This document shows, in pieces, positions 1 through 7,105 of a stretch of 9,968 nt of DNA (position 1 is the stretch's first letter; every line of letters starts with the position of its first letter). The notes beneath the pieces are model-generated. The model ran no database searches and was not told the DNA's origin. It saw only the letters and a list, made by a program, of their open reading frames with translations. Made by a program: the position numbers and the translations under genes. Origin of the DNA: JALZAA01 sp035316005 (GTDB taxonomy: Bacteria > Actinomycetota > Acidimicrobiia > IMCC26256 > JACDBD01); contig DATFXK010000327.1 of assembly GCA_035316005.1 (NCBI GenBank), forward strand, positions 1 through 9,968. Reading direction: 5' to 3'.

Positions 1-1
1 G

Positions 2-1183
2 CACGACCGCCTCAACGTGGAGATCTTCCGGGGCTGCACGCGCGGGTGCCGGTTCTGCCAGGCCGGCATGATCACGCGGCCGGTGCGGGAGCGGCCGGAG
101 GAGCAGGTGCGCACCATGGTCCAGGACGGGCTGCGGCGCACCGGGTACGACGAGGTTGCGTTGACGTCGCTCTCGAGCGCGGACTTCTCCGGCATCGACG
201 GGCTCGTCGCCGGCCTCGTGAACGAGCAGGAAGGCTCGGGCTGCGTGAGCCTCTCGCTCCCGTCGTTGCGCGTCGACGCGTTCACCGTCGGCATCGCCAG
301 CGAGATCCAGAAGGTGCGTCGCACGGGGCTCACGTTCGCGCCCGAGGGCGGCACGTGGCGGATCCGGCAGGTGCTCAACAAGCTCATCAGCGAGGAGGAC
401 CTCTACGACGCCGTCGACGCCGCGTACTCACAGGGCTGGCGGCGCGTGAAGCTGTACTTCCTGACCGGCGTCCCGACCGAGATGGACGAGGACACGCTCG
501 GCATCGCCGAGCTGGCGCGAAACGTCGTCAAGGTCGGCCGCAGGTACACGAAGCAGGCGAGCTGCACGGCGTCGATCGGCGGGTTCGTGCCCAAGCCGCA
601 CACGCCGTTCCAGTGGTTCGGCCAGAACGGTGTCGACGAGCTCGACCGCAAGGTCGGGCTGCTGCGCAGGGCCGTGCGCAAGTCCGGCGTGCAGCTGCGG
701 TGGCACGACCCGGCGGCGACGTTCGCGGAGGGGATCGCCAGCCGCGGCGACCGGCGCATCGGACGCGTCATCGAGCGTGTCTGGCGGGAGGGCGGCACGT
801 TCCAGGAGTGGAGCGAGCGGTTCGACCTCGGCCGGTGGCTCGACGCCATGGCCGCCGAGGGCCTCGACGCCGACTGGTACGTGACCAGGCATCGCACCGC
901 CGACGAGGTGCTGCCGTGGGATCACATCTCGGCCGGGCTGCACCGGGACTTCCTCTGGCAGGACTGGCAGGCCGCGTTGCACGAGCACGGCCTTCCGGAC
1001 TGTCGCTGGACGCCGTGTTACGACTGCGGCGTCTGCACCGACTACGCGCTCGAGCACGTCGTGGCGTCGCCGGTCGCGCCGGCGGGCGGGAGCCAGGGAA
1101 CCGGCCAGGACCTCAGCCGTGGCGGCGACACGCCCGTGACGTTCCTCGGCCTGCGGGAGAAGGCGGGTACCGGTGCGCGGTGA
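2..1183 (+). CDS. B12-binding-type radical SAM protein (TIGR03960-like), 5'-truncated by window edge
   Basis: This is the C-terminal about 393 residues of a radical SAM enzyme. The reading frame is open to the window edge, so the true start lies upstream; the GTG at 17 is an internal valine. The CX3CX2C motif that binds the radical SAM 4Fe-4S cluster has its cysteines at bases 35, 47 and 56. The stretch FAPEGGTWRIRQVLNKL, then a KLYFLTGVPTE segment, matches the TIGR03960-type subgroup, whose N-terminal cobalamin-binding-like domain would lie outside the window. Near the C-terminus four cysteines (codons at 1001, 1016, 1025, 1034) form C-X4-C-X2-C-X2-C, suited to an auxiliary iron-sulfur cluster. 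The gene overlaps the next by 11 bases. No reaction is established for this subfamily as far as I know. Its neighbourhood with RNase E/G and ribosomal genes suggests RNA or ribosome modification, which is inference. Confidence 0.88.
   Translation, partial: HDRLNVEIFRGCTRGCRFCQAGMITRPVRERPEEQVRTMVQDGLRRTGYDEVALTSLSSADFSGIDGLVAGLVNEQEGSGCVSLSLPSLRVDAFTVGIASEIQKVRRTGLTFAPEGGTWRIRQVLNKLISEEDLYDAVDAAYSQGWRRVKLYFLTGVPTEMDEDTLGIAELARNVVKVGRRYTKQASCTASIGGFVPKPHTPFQWFGQNGVDELDRKVGLLRRAVRKSGVQLRWHDPAATFAEGIASRGDRRIGRVIERVWREGGTFQEWSERFDLGRWLDAMAAEGLDADWYVTRHRTADEVLPWDHISAGLHRDFLWQDWQAALHEHGLPDCRWTPCYDCGVCTDYALEHVVASPVAPAGGSQGTGQDLSRGGDTPVTFLGLREKAGTGAR
1156..1163 (+). promoter_or_regulatory. Shine-Dalgarno site for the DUF2344 gene
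   Basis: GGAGAAGG lies inside the end of the radical SAM gene, nine bases before the GTG at 1173. It supports that GTG as the start, since no ATG is available before the conserved DUF2344 N-terminal motif. Initiation within the upstream coding end implies translational coupling. Confidence 0.55.
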
Positions 1184-1907
1184 CACGGGATTTCCCGTCC
1201 GCGTCCGCTTCACGAAGCGGGGGAAGGTGCGGTTCGTCTCGCATCGCGACGTCGCCCGCGCCTTCGAACGCGCCTTCCGCGTCGAGCAGCTCCCGCTCGT
1301 GTTCACACAAGGGTTCGCGCCCCGCCCGAAGGTGAGCTTCGGGCTCGCCCTCTCGGTGGGTCACGAGAGCGACGCCGAGTACCTCGACGTGCAGCTCGCC
1401 GAGGAGATCCCGCTCGAGATGCTGGCGCAAGGCGTGTCGGACGCGCTGCCGGATGGCATCGACGTGACCGGCGCCGCCGCTCTCGCCGACCGGGCGCCCG
1501 CGCTCCAGGAATCGGTGACGGCGGTCGCGTACCGCGTCACCGTGACCGGTCCCGACGACGCACCGGTCGACCTCGACGGCCTGCGAGTCGCCGTCGCCGA
1601 CACCCTGGCAAAACCTGCAATGCCCGTCACCCGGACCCGGAAGGGTCACGAGGTCACCGAGGACCTCCGGTCTATCGTGCGCACCATGGCCGTCACGGAC
1701 GCCGACGATCTCGGCCCCGTCCTCGACCTCGAACTGTCCACCCAACCGCGCGGCACCCGGCCGGCCGAGGTGCTTGCCGCCGTCGACGGCGACCTCGTCG
1801 ACCGGCGAGTGCTGCGCACCAGACAACTGATCGAGCGCGGCGGCGCGCGGCTGGAGCCGCTCGAAGCCGACGCGCGCTCGCGCGTGCCGGAGGCGCGCGC
1901 GTCATGA
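1173..1907 (+). CDS. Radical SAM-associated DUF2344 (TIGR03936-type) protein
   Basis: A 244-residue protein starting with GTG, overlapping the radical SAM gene by 11 bases. Its N-terminus (VRVRFTKRGKVRFVSHRDVA at about residues 9-28, then LPLVFTQGFAPRPKVSFG) carries the hallmark SHxD and TQGFxPxPK patterns of the DUF2344 family. Members are found next to, or fused to, TIGR03960-type radical SAM proteins, which fits here. The C-terminal half is less conserved, with an RTRKGHEV stretch. I see no signal peptide or membrane segment, so it is probably cytosolic. Its biochemical role is not established; a partner or substrate-docking subunit of the upstream enzyme is the natural inference. The stop is 12 bases before rne, so the three genes probably form one transcript. 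Confidence 0.87.
   Translation: MRGDTGFPVRVRFTKRGKVRFVSHRDVARAFERAFRVEQLPLVFTQGFAPRPKVSFGLALSVGHESDAEYLDVQLAEEIPLEMLAQGVSDALPDGIDVTGAAALADRAPALQESVTAVAYRVTVTGPDDAPVDLDGLRVAVADTLAKPAMPVTRTRKGHEVTEDLRSIVRTMAVTDADDLGPVLDLELSTQPRGTRPAEVLAAVDGDLVDRRVLRTRQLIERGGARLEPLEADARSRVPEARAS
1870..1885 (+). repeat. Short perfect inverted repeat before rne
   Basis: ACGCGCG and CGCGCGT are perfect 7-base arms around CT, inside the last codons of the DUF2344 gene and 35 bases before the rne start. It could form a hairpin in the mRNA near the rne start. In sequence this rich in CG steps it may be chance. Confidence 0.3.
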
Positions 1908-1908
1908 G

Positions 1909-1915
1909 AGAAGGA
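1909..1915 (+). promoter_or_regulatory. Shine-Dalgarno site for rne
   Basis: AGAAGGA is four bases before the ATG at 1920. It lies in the 12-base gap between the DUF2344 stop and rne and fixes the rne start. I see no promoter of its own in this gap. Confidence 0.7.
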
Positions 1916-1919
1916 ACCC

Positions 1920-3842
1920 ATGTCCGACAACACCCCGACGGAGGCCCGCCCGGCCTCCGACGAACACGACGCGAGCGGGGCGCCGGCCGACGGAGCCGGC
2001 AACCCGACTGAGTCGACCAAGCCCACATCCGGCGGCGGCAAGTCGTCCTCCGGAAGCGGCTCCGCCGCCGGCGGCGGAGGCACCCCGAGGCGTCGCCGGC
2101 GGCGCGGCTCCCGCGGCGGCCGCAACCGCCGCAAGCCCAAGGCCGCCGCCGCGCCCGCCGGCGCCGCTGCCAAGGACCCGGCCGACGCCGGCGAGGACTA
2201 CACCGACGCCGCCGCCGACCGGGGCATGACGAGCGAGGACGTCGCCGCCGACGCCCGCGTCGAGGCCGGTCTCGCCGACGCCGAACCTGGCACGGTGACC
2301 GCGACCGAGGCGCCGGCGTCCGCGAAGCCCAAGATCGGCGACACACGCCCGGCCCCCGCGTCGGCGAGCAGCGGCGACGGCACCACGACGCGGAAGCGTC
2401 GCCGCCGGCGCGGCGGCCGCGGCCGCGGGCGCGCCCGCAGCGGCGACTCCGGCGCGGCGGCACCCGAAGCGGTGCAGGCCGACCTCGGCGCCGCCGACGC
2501 CGCGGTCACGCTCGAGGAGCTCGACGACACCGCGCTCCAACGCCGGCGGGGCCGCACCCGCAAGGGACGCCCGGCCGGGCGCTACATGATGGCCGTGCAC
2601 GTACGCGACGACCGCACCACCCACATCGGCGTGCTCGAGGGGCGCAGCCTGGTCGAGCACTACGTCGGCTCGCTCGAGCCCGACGACACCGCCATCGACG
2701 GCAACATCTACCTGGGCAAGGTGCAGAACGTCCTGCCCGGTATGGAGGCCGCGTTCGTCGACATCGGCACGCCGAAGAACGGCGTCCTGTACCGCGGTGA
2801 CGTCGCCTTCGATCCCAACGACGTCGAGGAGAGCCACCCGCGCATCGAGCGCCTGCTCAAGAACGGCCAGTCCGTACTCGTGCAGGTCACCAAGAACCCG
2901 ATCGGCGCCAAGGGTGCCCGCCTCACCCAGGAGGTGAGCCTGGCGGGCCGGTTCGTCGTCATGGTCCCGGGCCAACCGGAGACGTACGGCATCTCGAAGC
3001 GACTTCCCGACGACGAGCGCAAGCGGCTCCGCCGTGTCCTCGAGGGACTGCGCCCGCCGGACGCGGGGCTGATCGTGCGCACGGCCGCCGAGGGCGCGAC
3101 GGACGTCGAGCTCCGCCGCGACGTCGAGCGGCTGCGGGCCCAATGGGAGCAGGTCTCGAAGGTCGCGGCGCGGGCCAAGGCGCCGTCGCTCGTGTACCAG
3201 GAGCCGACGCTCGTCGTGCGCGTAATCCGTGAGGAGTTCACGAAGGAGTACCGGGGCGTCGTGATCGACGATCGCGACCTGTACGAGCAGGTGCGCGGCT
3301 ACGTCGACGCGATCGCGCCCGAGCTCGCCGAACGGGTCGAGTACTACGACGCGGAGGAGGAAGGCCTGCCCCTGTACGAGCGCTTCCACGTGCAGGAGCA
3401 GCTGCTCAAGGCGCTCGACCGGAAGGTGTGGCTGCCCTCCGGCGGGTCGTTGATCGTGGAGAGCACCGAGGCGCTCACGGTGATCGACGTGAACACGGGC
3501 AAGAACGTCGGCCGCACGAACCTCGAGGAGACCGTCTACCGCAACAACCTCGAGGCGGCCGAGGAGGTCGCCCGCCAGCTGCGCCTCCGGGACATCGGCG
3601 GGATCATCGTCATCGACTTCATCGACATGGAGATCCGTAAGAACCGGGACGACGTGATGCGTGCCTTCCGCGAGGCACTCGCCCGCGACAAGACCCGCAC
3701 CCAGGTGTTCGACATCTCCGAGCTGGGGCTGGTGGAGATGACCCGAAAGCGGATCTCCGAGGGCCTGGTCGAGACGTTCAGCCAGACGTGCCCGACGTGC
3801 CAGGGCCGCGGCTTCCTCGTCGACGAGTCCCTGCTGCAATGA
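1920..3842 (+). CDS. rne: Ribonuclease E/G with long N-terminal basic extension
   Basis: A 640-residue RNase E/G family endoribonuclease that cuts single-stranded RNA in rRNA/tRNA maturation and mRNA decay. Residues 1 to about 220 are low-complexity, rich in Ala, Gly, Ser and Asp, with two Arg-rich blocks (about 57-74 and 158-172). The catalytic core starts near residue 223 with an S1-type segment (GNIYLGKVQNVLPGMEAAFV). The metal-binding acids are D523 in VIDVNTGKN and D566 in VIDFIDME. The zinc-link motif CPTC is at 624-627. The D-to-D spacing (43) and D-to-C spacing (58) equal those of E. coli RNase E D303, D346 and C404. The protein ends 13 residues after the CPTC motif, so the E. coli-type C-terminal degradosome scaffold is missing. 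The basic N-terminal extension may do that RNA-binding job, as in other actinobacterial homologues. Confidence 0.96.
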   Translation: MSDNTPTEARPASDEHDASGAPADGAGNPTESTKPTSGGGKSSSGSGSAAGGGGTPRRRRRRGSRGGRNRRKPKAAAAPAGAAAKDPADAGEDYTDAAADRGMTSEDVAADARVEAGLADAEPGTVTATEAPASAKPKIGDTRPAPASASSGDGTTTRKRRRRRGGRGRGRARSGDSGAAAPEAVQADLGAADAAVTLEELDDTALQRRRGRTRKGRPAGRYMMAVHVRDDRTTHIGVLEGRSLVEHYVGSLEPDDTAIDGNIYLGKVQNVLPGMEAAFVDIGTPKNGVLYRGDVAFDPNDVEESHPRIERLLKNGQSVLVQVTKNPIGAKGARLTQEVSLAGRFVVMVPGQPETYGISKRLPDDERKRLRRVLEGLRPPDAGLIVRTAAEGATDVELRRDVERLRAQWEQVSKVAARAKAPSLVYQEPTLVVRVIREEFTKEYRGVVIDDRDLYEQVRGYVDAIAPELAERVEYYDAEEEGLPLYERFHVQEQLLKALDRKVWLPSGGSLIVESTEALTVIDVNTGKNVGRTNLEETVYRNNLEAAEEVARQLRLRDIGGIIVIDFIDMEIRKNRDDVMRAFREALARDKTRTQVFDISELGLVEMTRKRISEGLVETFSQTCPTCQGRGFLVDESLLQ

Positions 3843-3851
3843 CGGCTCGGG

Positions 3852-3857
3852 TAGGCT
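3852..3857 (+). promoter_or_regulatory. Possible -10 box for rplU, near-leaderless
   Basis: TAGGCT fits TANNNT and ends 10 bases before the rplU ATG, inside the 25-base gap after rne. rplU has no clear Shine-Dalgarno site, so a leaderless or very short-leader transcript is plausible. No -35 match is visible. Confidence 0.4.
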
Positions 3858-3867
3858 GACCCGGTTT

Positions 3868-4311
3868 ATGTATGCGGTGATCAAGAGCGGCGGCAAGCAG
3901 TACCGCGTGGAGGAAGGCGAGCAGCTCGAGGTCGAGCGGCTCGGGGACGCCCGCGAGGTCGAGCTGGCTCCCGTACTCGTCGTCGACGGCGACCGCGTGC
4001 TCGCCACGCCGAAGGATCTCGAGGCGGCGCGTGTGAGCGCCCGCGTCGTCACGGAGGTGCGCGGGCCGAAGGTCACCGGCTTCACGTACAAGCCGAAGAC
4101 GAACAACCGGAAGCGGTGGGGGCACCGGCAGCGGTACTCGGTAATCGAGATCACCGGTATCTCGGCCGGCGGCGCCCCGAGGAAGGCCCCGGCCACGAGG
4201 AAGGCCCCGGCCACGAAGAAGGCGCCGGCCACGAAGAAGGCGCCCGCAACCAAGAAGGCGACGGCGACGAAGAAGACCGCGGCCACGAAGCGGCCGCCGA
4301 AGAAGGCGTAG
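3868..4311 (+). CDS. rplU: 50S ribosomal protein L21 with repetitive basic tail
   Basis: L21 is a large-subunit protein that binds 23S rRNA. Residues 1 to about 104 form the complete L21 domain: it opens MYAVIKSGGKQYRVEEGE and has the rRNA-binding signature FTYKPKTNNRKRWGHRQRY before ITGI. Typical L21 is about 100-105 residues, but this one is 147. The extra residues (105-147) are six successive hexapeptides of the (R/K)KAPAT type followed by KRPPKKA, a disordered, strongly basic tail like those of histone H1. It sits 25 bases after rne and 6 bases before rpmA, the standard rplU-rpmA pair. The ATG is right because the family always starts at MYA(V/I)I. The identity is secure; the role of the tail is unknown. 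Confidence 0.97.
   Translation: MYAVIKSGGKQYRVEEGEQLEVERLGDAREVELAPVLVVDGDRVLATPKDLEAARVSARVVTEVRGPKVTGFTYKPKTNNRKRWGHRQRYSVIEITGISAGGAPRKAPATRKAPATKKAPATKKAPATKKATATKKTAATKRPPKKA
4180..4287 (+). repeat. 18-base tandem repeat, six units, coding the L21 tail
   Basis: Six in-frame 18-base units begin at 4180, 4198, 4216, 4234, 4252 and 4270. The first two are identical (RKAPAT), the third and fourth both encode KKAPAT, and the last two diverge to KKATAT and KKTAAT. The gradient suggests growth by slipped-strand duplication or unequal recombination, with the newest copies at the 5' end. Copy number may vary between strains. Confidence 0.9.
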
Positions 4312-4317
4312 GTCGAC

Positions 4318-4563
4318 ATGTCGAAGAAGAAGGGCGCGTCCTCCTCCAGGAACGGCCGCGATTCCGCCTCGCAGCGACTGGGCGTGAAGGTCACGACGGG
4401 AACGAGCGTGCGCGCCGGGGCGATCATCGTGCGTCAGCGCGGCACCAGGTTCCACCCCGGCGACAACGTGCGCCGCGGCAGCGACGACACACTGTTCGCC
4501 ACCACCGACGGCGTCGTCCGCTTCGGGCAGCGCAAGGGCCGCAAGCTCGTCGACGTCGTCTGA
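4318..4563 (+). CDS. rpmA: 50S ribosomal protein L27
   Basis: An 81-residue L27, a large-subunit protein whose N-terminal arm reaches toward the peptidyl-transferase centre. The motifs SSRNGRDS, RLGVK, IIVRQRGTRFHPGDNV and DDTLFATTDG are diagnostic, and the length is typical. The N-terminus MSKKKGAS is the direct mature form, without the cleavable extension found in Firmicutes L27. The start is the ATG 6 bases after the rplU stop; an AGAAGG at 4301-4306 inside the end of rplU could serve as a ribosome binding site. It is followed by two strong hairpins, so the rplU-rpmA unit probably ends here. Confidence 0.97.
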   Translation: MSKKKGASSSRNGRDSASQRLGVKVTTGTSVRAGAIIVRQRGTRFHPGDNVRRGSDDTLFATTDGVVRFGQRKGRKLVDVV

Positions 4564-4573
4564 CTCTCTGGTC

Positions 4574-4593
4574 GCACGTGCTTGCGCACGTGC
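4574..4593 (+). terminator. Hairpin downstream of rpmA (first of two)
   Basis: GCACGTGC occurs at 4574-4581 and again at 4586-4593. Because the octamer is its own reverse complement, the two copies form an 8-base-pair stem with loop TTGC. It starts 11 bases after the L27 stop. No T-run follows, so it may act together with the next hairpin or as a 3'-end stabiliser. Confidence 0.45.
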
Positions 4594-4617
4594 TCCAGCC
4601 AACAGACTTCGTTCTCC

Positions 4618-4639
4618 GGGGCCGGGAAACCCCGGCCCC
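4618..4639 (+). terminator. Strong hairpin between rpmA and obg
   Basis: GGGGCCGGG (4618-4626) and CCCGGCCCC (4631-4639) form a perfect 9-base-pair stem with loop AAAC. No T-tract follows. Stems of this kind without a U-run are proposed terminators in high-GC actinobacteria. Its position between the L27 stop and the obg promoter supports a transcription end. Confidence 0.6.
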
Positions 4640-4682
4640 TGCCGCAGGTGCCCTTTCAAGGTCGCGCGGAGGCGGCGGTTCG

Positions 4683-4688
4683 TATCCT
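4683..4688 (+). promoter_or_regulatory. -10 box of a probable leaderless obg promoter
   Basis: TATCCT is followed by six bases and then the GTG at 4695, so transcription would begin at or next to the start codon. There is no good Shine-Dalgarno site close to the GTG. I see no convincing -35 box. Confidence 0.55.
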
Positions 4689-4694
4689 GGCGTC

Positions 4695-5936
4695 GTGAGC
4701 GAGTTCGTCGACGAAGCGCAGGTCAACCTGCGGGGTGGTGACGGAGGCGCTGGCGCCATGTCGTTCCGTCGCGAGGCCCACGTCCCCCGCGGCGGGCCCG
4801 ACGGCGGCGACGGCGGCAAGGGCGGGGACGCCGTCCTGCGCGCCGACCGCAATGTCGCGTCGCTGCTCGCGTTCCGGGACCATCCGCACCGGCGGGCAGC
4901 CTCCGGTGCGCACGGCGCCGGGAAGCGCCGGAAGGGTGCCGTCGGCGACGACCTGATCGTGACCGTCCCCGAGGGCACCGTCGTCAAGACGCGCGACGGC
5001 GCCGTCGTCGCCGACCTGGTGAGCCACGGCGACAGCTACGTCGGGGCGCAGGGCGGACGCGGTGGCCGCGGCAACGCGCGCTTCCTGTCGAACGCACGCC
5101 GGGCGCCGAGCTTTGCCGAGCAGGGCGAGTACGGCGAGGAGGAGTGGTTCCGCCTCGAGCTCCGCCTCATGGCCGACGCCGCCCTCGTCGGGTTCCCGAA
5201 CTCCGGCAAGTCGACGCTCATCTCGGCGGTCAGCGCCGCCCGGCCGAAGATCGCCGACTACCCGTTCACGACCCTCGAGCCGCACCTCGGCGTGGTGCGC
5301 GCCCAGGACCACGAGTTCGTGCTCGCCGACATCCCTGGACTCGTCGAGGGCGCCGCCGAGGGCCGCGGGCTGGGCCACCGCTTCCTCCGGCACGTCGAAC
5401 GCGCCCGCGTCCTCGTGTTGCTGCTCGACCTCGCCCGCATCGACGACGACGCCGAGACCCCCGCCGAGCAGGAGCGCGTGCTGCTCGCCGAGCTCGGCCG
5501 GTACCGGCCCGAGCTGCTCGAGCGGCCCCGCCTCGTAGTCGGCAGCAAGGCCGACGTCGCGTTGCACGACTTCAACGGCTTCCGTGTCTCGGCGGTGACG
5601 CACGAGGGGCTCGACGAGCTCGTCGGAACGCTCGGCGCGATGGTCGCCGACGCCCGGGCGGCCGAGCCCGAACGCGAGCCCTTCGTCGTGCTGCGCCCGG
5701 TGGAGGAGGGGTTCTCCGTCGCCCGGGACGGCGACGGCGCGTGGAGGGTCACGGGCAAGACCGCGGAGCGGGTCGTCGCCATGGCCGACCTCACGAACGA
5801 GGAGGCGGTCGCCTACGTACAGGACCGGTTCCGGCGCATGGGCGTCGAGCGGGCTCTGGCGCGCGCGGGCGCCCGCGAGGGGGACATGGTGCGGGTCGGC
5901 CCCGTCGAGCTCGAGTACATCGAAGGCGTCGTCTGA
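4695..5936 (+). CDS. obg: GTPase Obg (CgtA), ribosome assembly
   Basis: A 413-residue Obg GTPase acting in late 50S assembly and stress control. The frame is open far upstream, but GTG 4695 is chosen because FVDEAQVNLRGGDGG is the canonical Obg start and a -10 box precedes it. Domains: glycine-rich Obg fold (1 to about 158), G domain with P-loop GFPNSGKST (166-174), switch region YPFTTLEPHLG, G3 DIPGLVEGAAEGRGLG from D212, G4 SKAD (284-287), and G5 SAVTHEGL. The C-terminal OCT domain runs from about 330 to 413, so all three parts are present. The G4 motif has Ser where N or T is usual in (N/T)KxD. It follows rpmA as in most bacteria, but with its own probable promoter, and its TGA overlaps the ATG of proB. 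Confidence 0.97.
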   Translation: MSEFVDEAQVNLRGGDGGAGAMSFRREAHVPRGGPDGGDGGKGGDAVLRADRNVASLLAFRDHPHRRAASGAHGAGKRRKGAVGDDLIVTVPEGTVVKTRDGAVVADLVSHGDSYVGAQGGRGGRGNARFLSNARRAPSFAEQGEYGEEEWFRLELRLMADAALVGFPNSGKSTLISAVSAARPKIADYPFTTLEPHLGVVRAQDHEFVLADIPGLVEGAAEGRGLGHRFLRHVERARVLVLLLDLARIDDDAETPAEQERVLLAELGRYRPELLERPRLVVGSKADVALHDFNGFRVSAVTHEGLDELVGTLGAMVADARAAEPEREPFVVLRPVEEGFSVARDGDGAWRVTGKTAERVVAMADLTNEEAVAYVQDRFRRMGVERALARAGAREGDMVRVGPVELEYIEGVV

Positions 5937-7045
5937 TGGCACGGGGCGGCGCGCCGCGCACGAAGGTCGTCGTCAAGGTCGGGTCGTCGTCGATCACCAC
6001 CGAGCGGGGCGACCTCGACGACAACGCCGTCTTCAAGCTCTGCGGCGAGCTCGCCGCCACGCACCACGCCGGCCACGAGATCGTGCTCGTCTGCTCGGGC
6101 GCCATCGCGGCCGGACTCCCGGCCCTGGCGATGCCCGCCCGCCCGACCGACGTCGGCATCCTCCAGGCCGTCGCCGCCGTCGGTCAGCCCAAGCTCATGG
6201 AGCGCATCGGCGGGATCCTGTCCGAGCACGGGCTCGTCGCGGGGCAGGTGCTGTTGACGCCCCACGACTTCGTGCAGCGGGCGCAATACCTCCATGCCCG
6301 CGAGACCCTCCGGCGGCTCCTCGACCTCGGCGTCATCCCGATCGTGAACGAGAACGACACCGTCGCCGACGACGAGATCCGCTACGGCGACAACGACCGG
6401 CTGGCGGCGCTCGTGTCACACCTCGTGGGCGCGGACCTGCTCGTGATGCTGACCGACACACCCGGGCTGTTCACCGCCGACCCGCGCCTCGATGCCGAAG
6501 CGTCGCTCATCGAGGAGATCGCCGAGGTGGACGCGGCGCTCGAGGCCGTCGCCGGCGCGTCCGGCACGCCCCGCGGTAGCGGCGGCATGGCGAGCAAGCT
6601 GGCGGCGGCGAAGATCGCGGCGTGGTCGGGCGTGCGCGCCGTGATCGCTTCCGCCGAGTCGCCGTCGGTCGTGCTCGACGCGATCGCCGGGAAGCCCGTC
6701 GGCACCGTCATCCGCCCGCGGCAGCACCGGCTGCCGAGCCGGAAGCTGTGGATCGCGTTCGCGCAGGGCGCGTCGGGCCGTGTGATTGTGGACGACGGCG
6801 CCCGGCGCGCGTTGACCCATGACGGCCGCTCCCTGCTGCCGGCCGGTGTGCGCGGCGTCGACGGTCGCTTCGAGGCCGACGAGGCGGTCGAGGTCGTCGG
6901 CGAGGACGGGCGGCCGTTCGCGAAGGGCCTGGCGCGTGTGTCCGGCGACGCGCTCCGAACGATCGCCGGTCGCCGGACGAGCGAGCTGCCCGACGGCACC
7001 CCGCACGAGGTCATCCACCGCGACGACCTCGTCGTGCTGCCCTGA
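5936..7045 (+). CDS. proB: Glutamate 5-kinase
   Basis: A 369-residue enzyme that phosphorylates L-glutamate with ATP to gamma-glutamyl phosphate, the first step of proline synthesis. The amino-acid-kinase domain fills about residues 1-260: K14VGSSS near the N-terminus binds phosphate, CSGAIAAG follows, and NENDTV (138-143) then YGDNDRLAALV and LTDTPGLFTADPR are characteristic. GSGGMASKLAAAKIA closes the kinase part. A PUA domain occupies about residues 275-369, as in the long bacterial form; product feedback by proline is usual in the family. The ATG overlaps the obg stop (ATGA), with GAAGG at 5922-5926 as a likely ribosome binding site, so proB is translationally coupled to obg. Unlike many genomes, proA does not follow directly. 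Confidence 0.97.
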   Translation: MARGGAPRTKVVVKVGSSSITTERGDLDDNAVFKLCGELAATHHAGHEIVLVCSGAIAAGLPALAMPARPTDVGILQAVAAVGQPKLMERIGGILSEHGLVAGQVLLTPHDFVQRAQYLHARETLRRLLDLGVIPIVNENDTVADDEIRYGDNDRLAALVSHLVGADLLVMLTDTPGLFTADPRLDAEASLIEEIAEVDAALEAVAGASGTPRGSGGMASKLAAAKIAAWSGVRAVIASAESPSVVLDAIAGKPVGTVIRPRQHRLPSRKLWIAFAQGASGRVIVDDGARRALTHDGRSLLPAGVRGVDGRFEADEAVEVVGEDGRPFAKGLARVSGDALRTIAGRRTSELPDGTPHEVIHRDDLVVLP

Positions 7046-7088
7046 CGCCGGGCCCGGGGCGTTTCCGCAGGCCGCCCTTGCGCGGGCG
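7045..7088 (+). terminator. Possible terminator hairpins after proB
   Basis: ACGCC (7045-7049) can pair with GGCGT (7058-7062), followed by TTT. A second stem, CGCCC (7073-7077) with GGGCG (7084-7088), follows at once. Both are short, so this is a weak call for the end of the obg-proB transcript. Confidence 0.3.
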
Positions 7089-7105
7089 CGTGGCGTCCGT
7101 CACAC

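Noticed and set aside
4180..4287. Tandem repeat considered as a CRISPR-like or regulatory array
   Set aside because: The units are contiguous 18-mers with no spacers, in frame in L21, and encode a coherent hexapeptide repeat.
1902..4427. Very long open frame on the minus strand opposite rne, rplU and rpmA (841 codons)
   Set aside because: It runs across three certain genes on the other strand, its protein is low-complexity with no recognisable domain, and long antisense frames are expected in GC-rich coding DNA.
4574..4594. Repeated CACGTG as paired transcription factor sites
   Set aside because: The two copies sit directly after the L27 stop and are better explained as arms of one hairpin.
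4116..4694. Upstream in-frame extension of obg giving a 606-residue protein
   Set aside because: The extension covers rplU and rpmA in another frame and has no homology by eye. The conserved Obg N-terminus starts at the GTG at 4695, directly after a -10 box.
4656..5942. Long minus-strand frame opposite obg (428 codons)
   Set aside because: It mirrors obg almost exactly and has no family motifs; it is a shadow of the real gene's codon bias.
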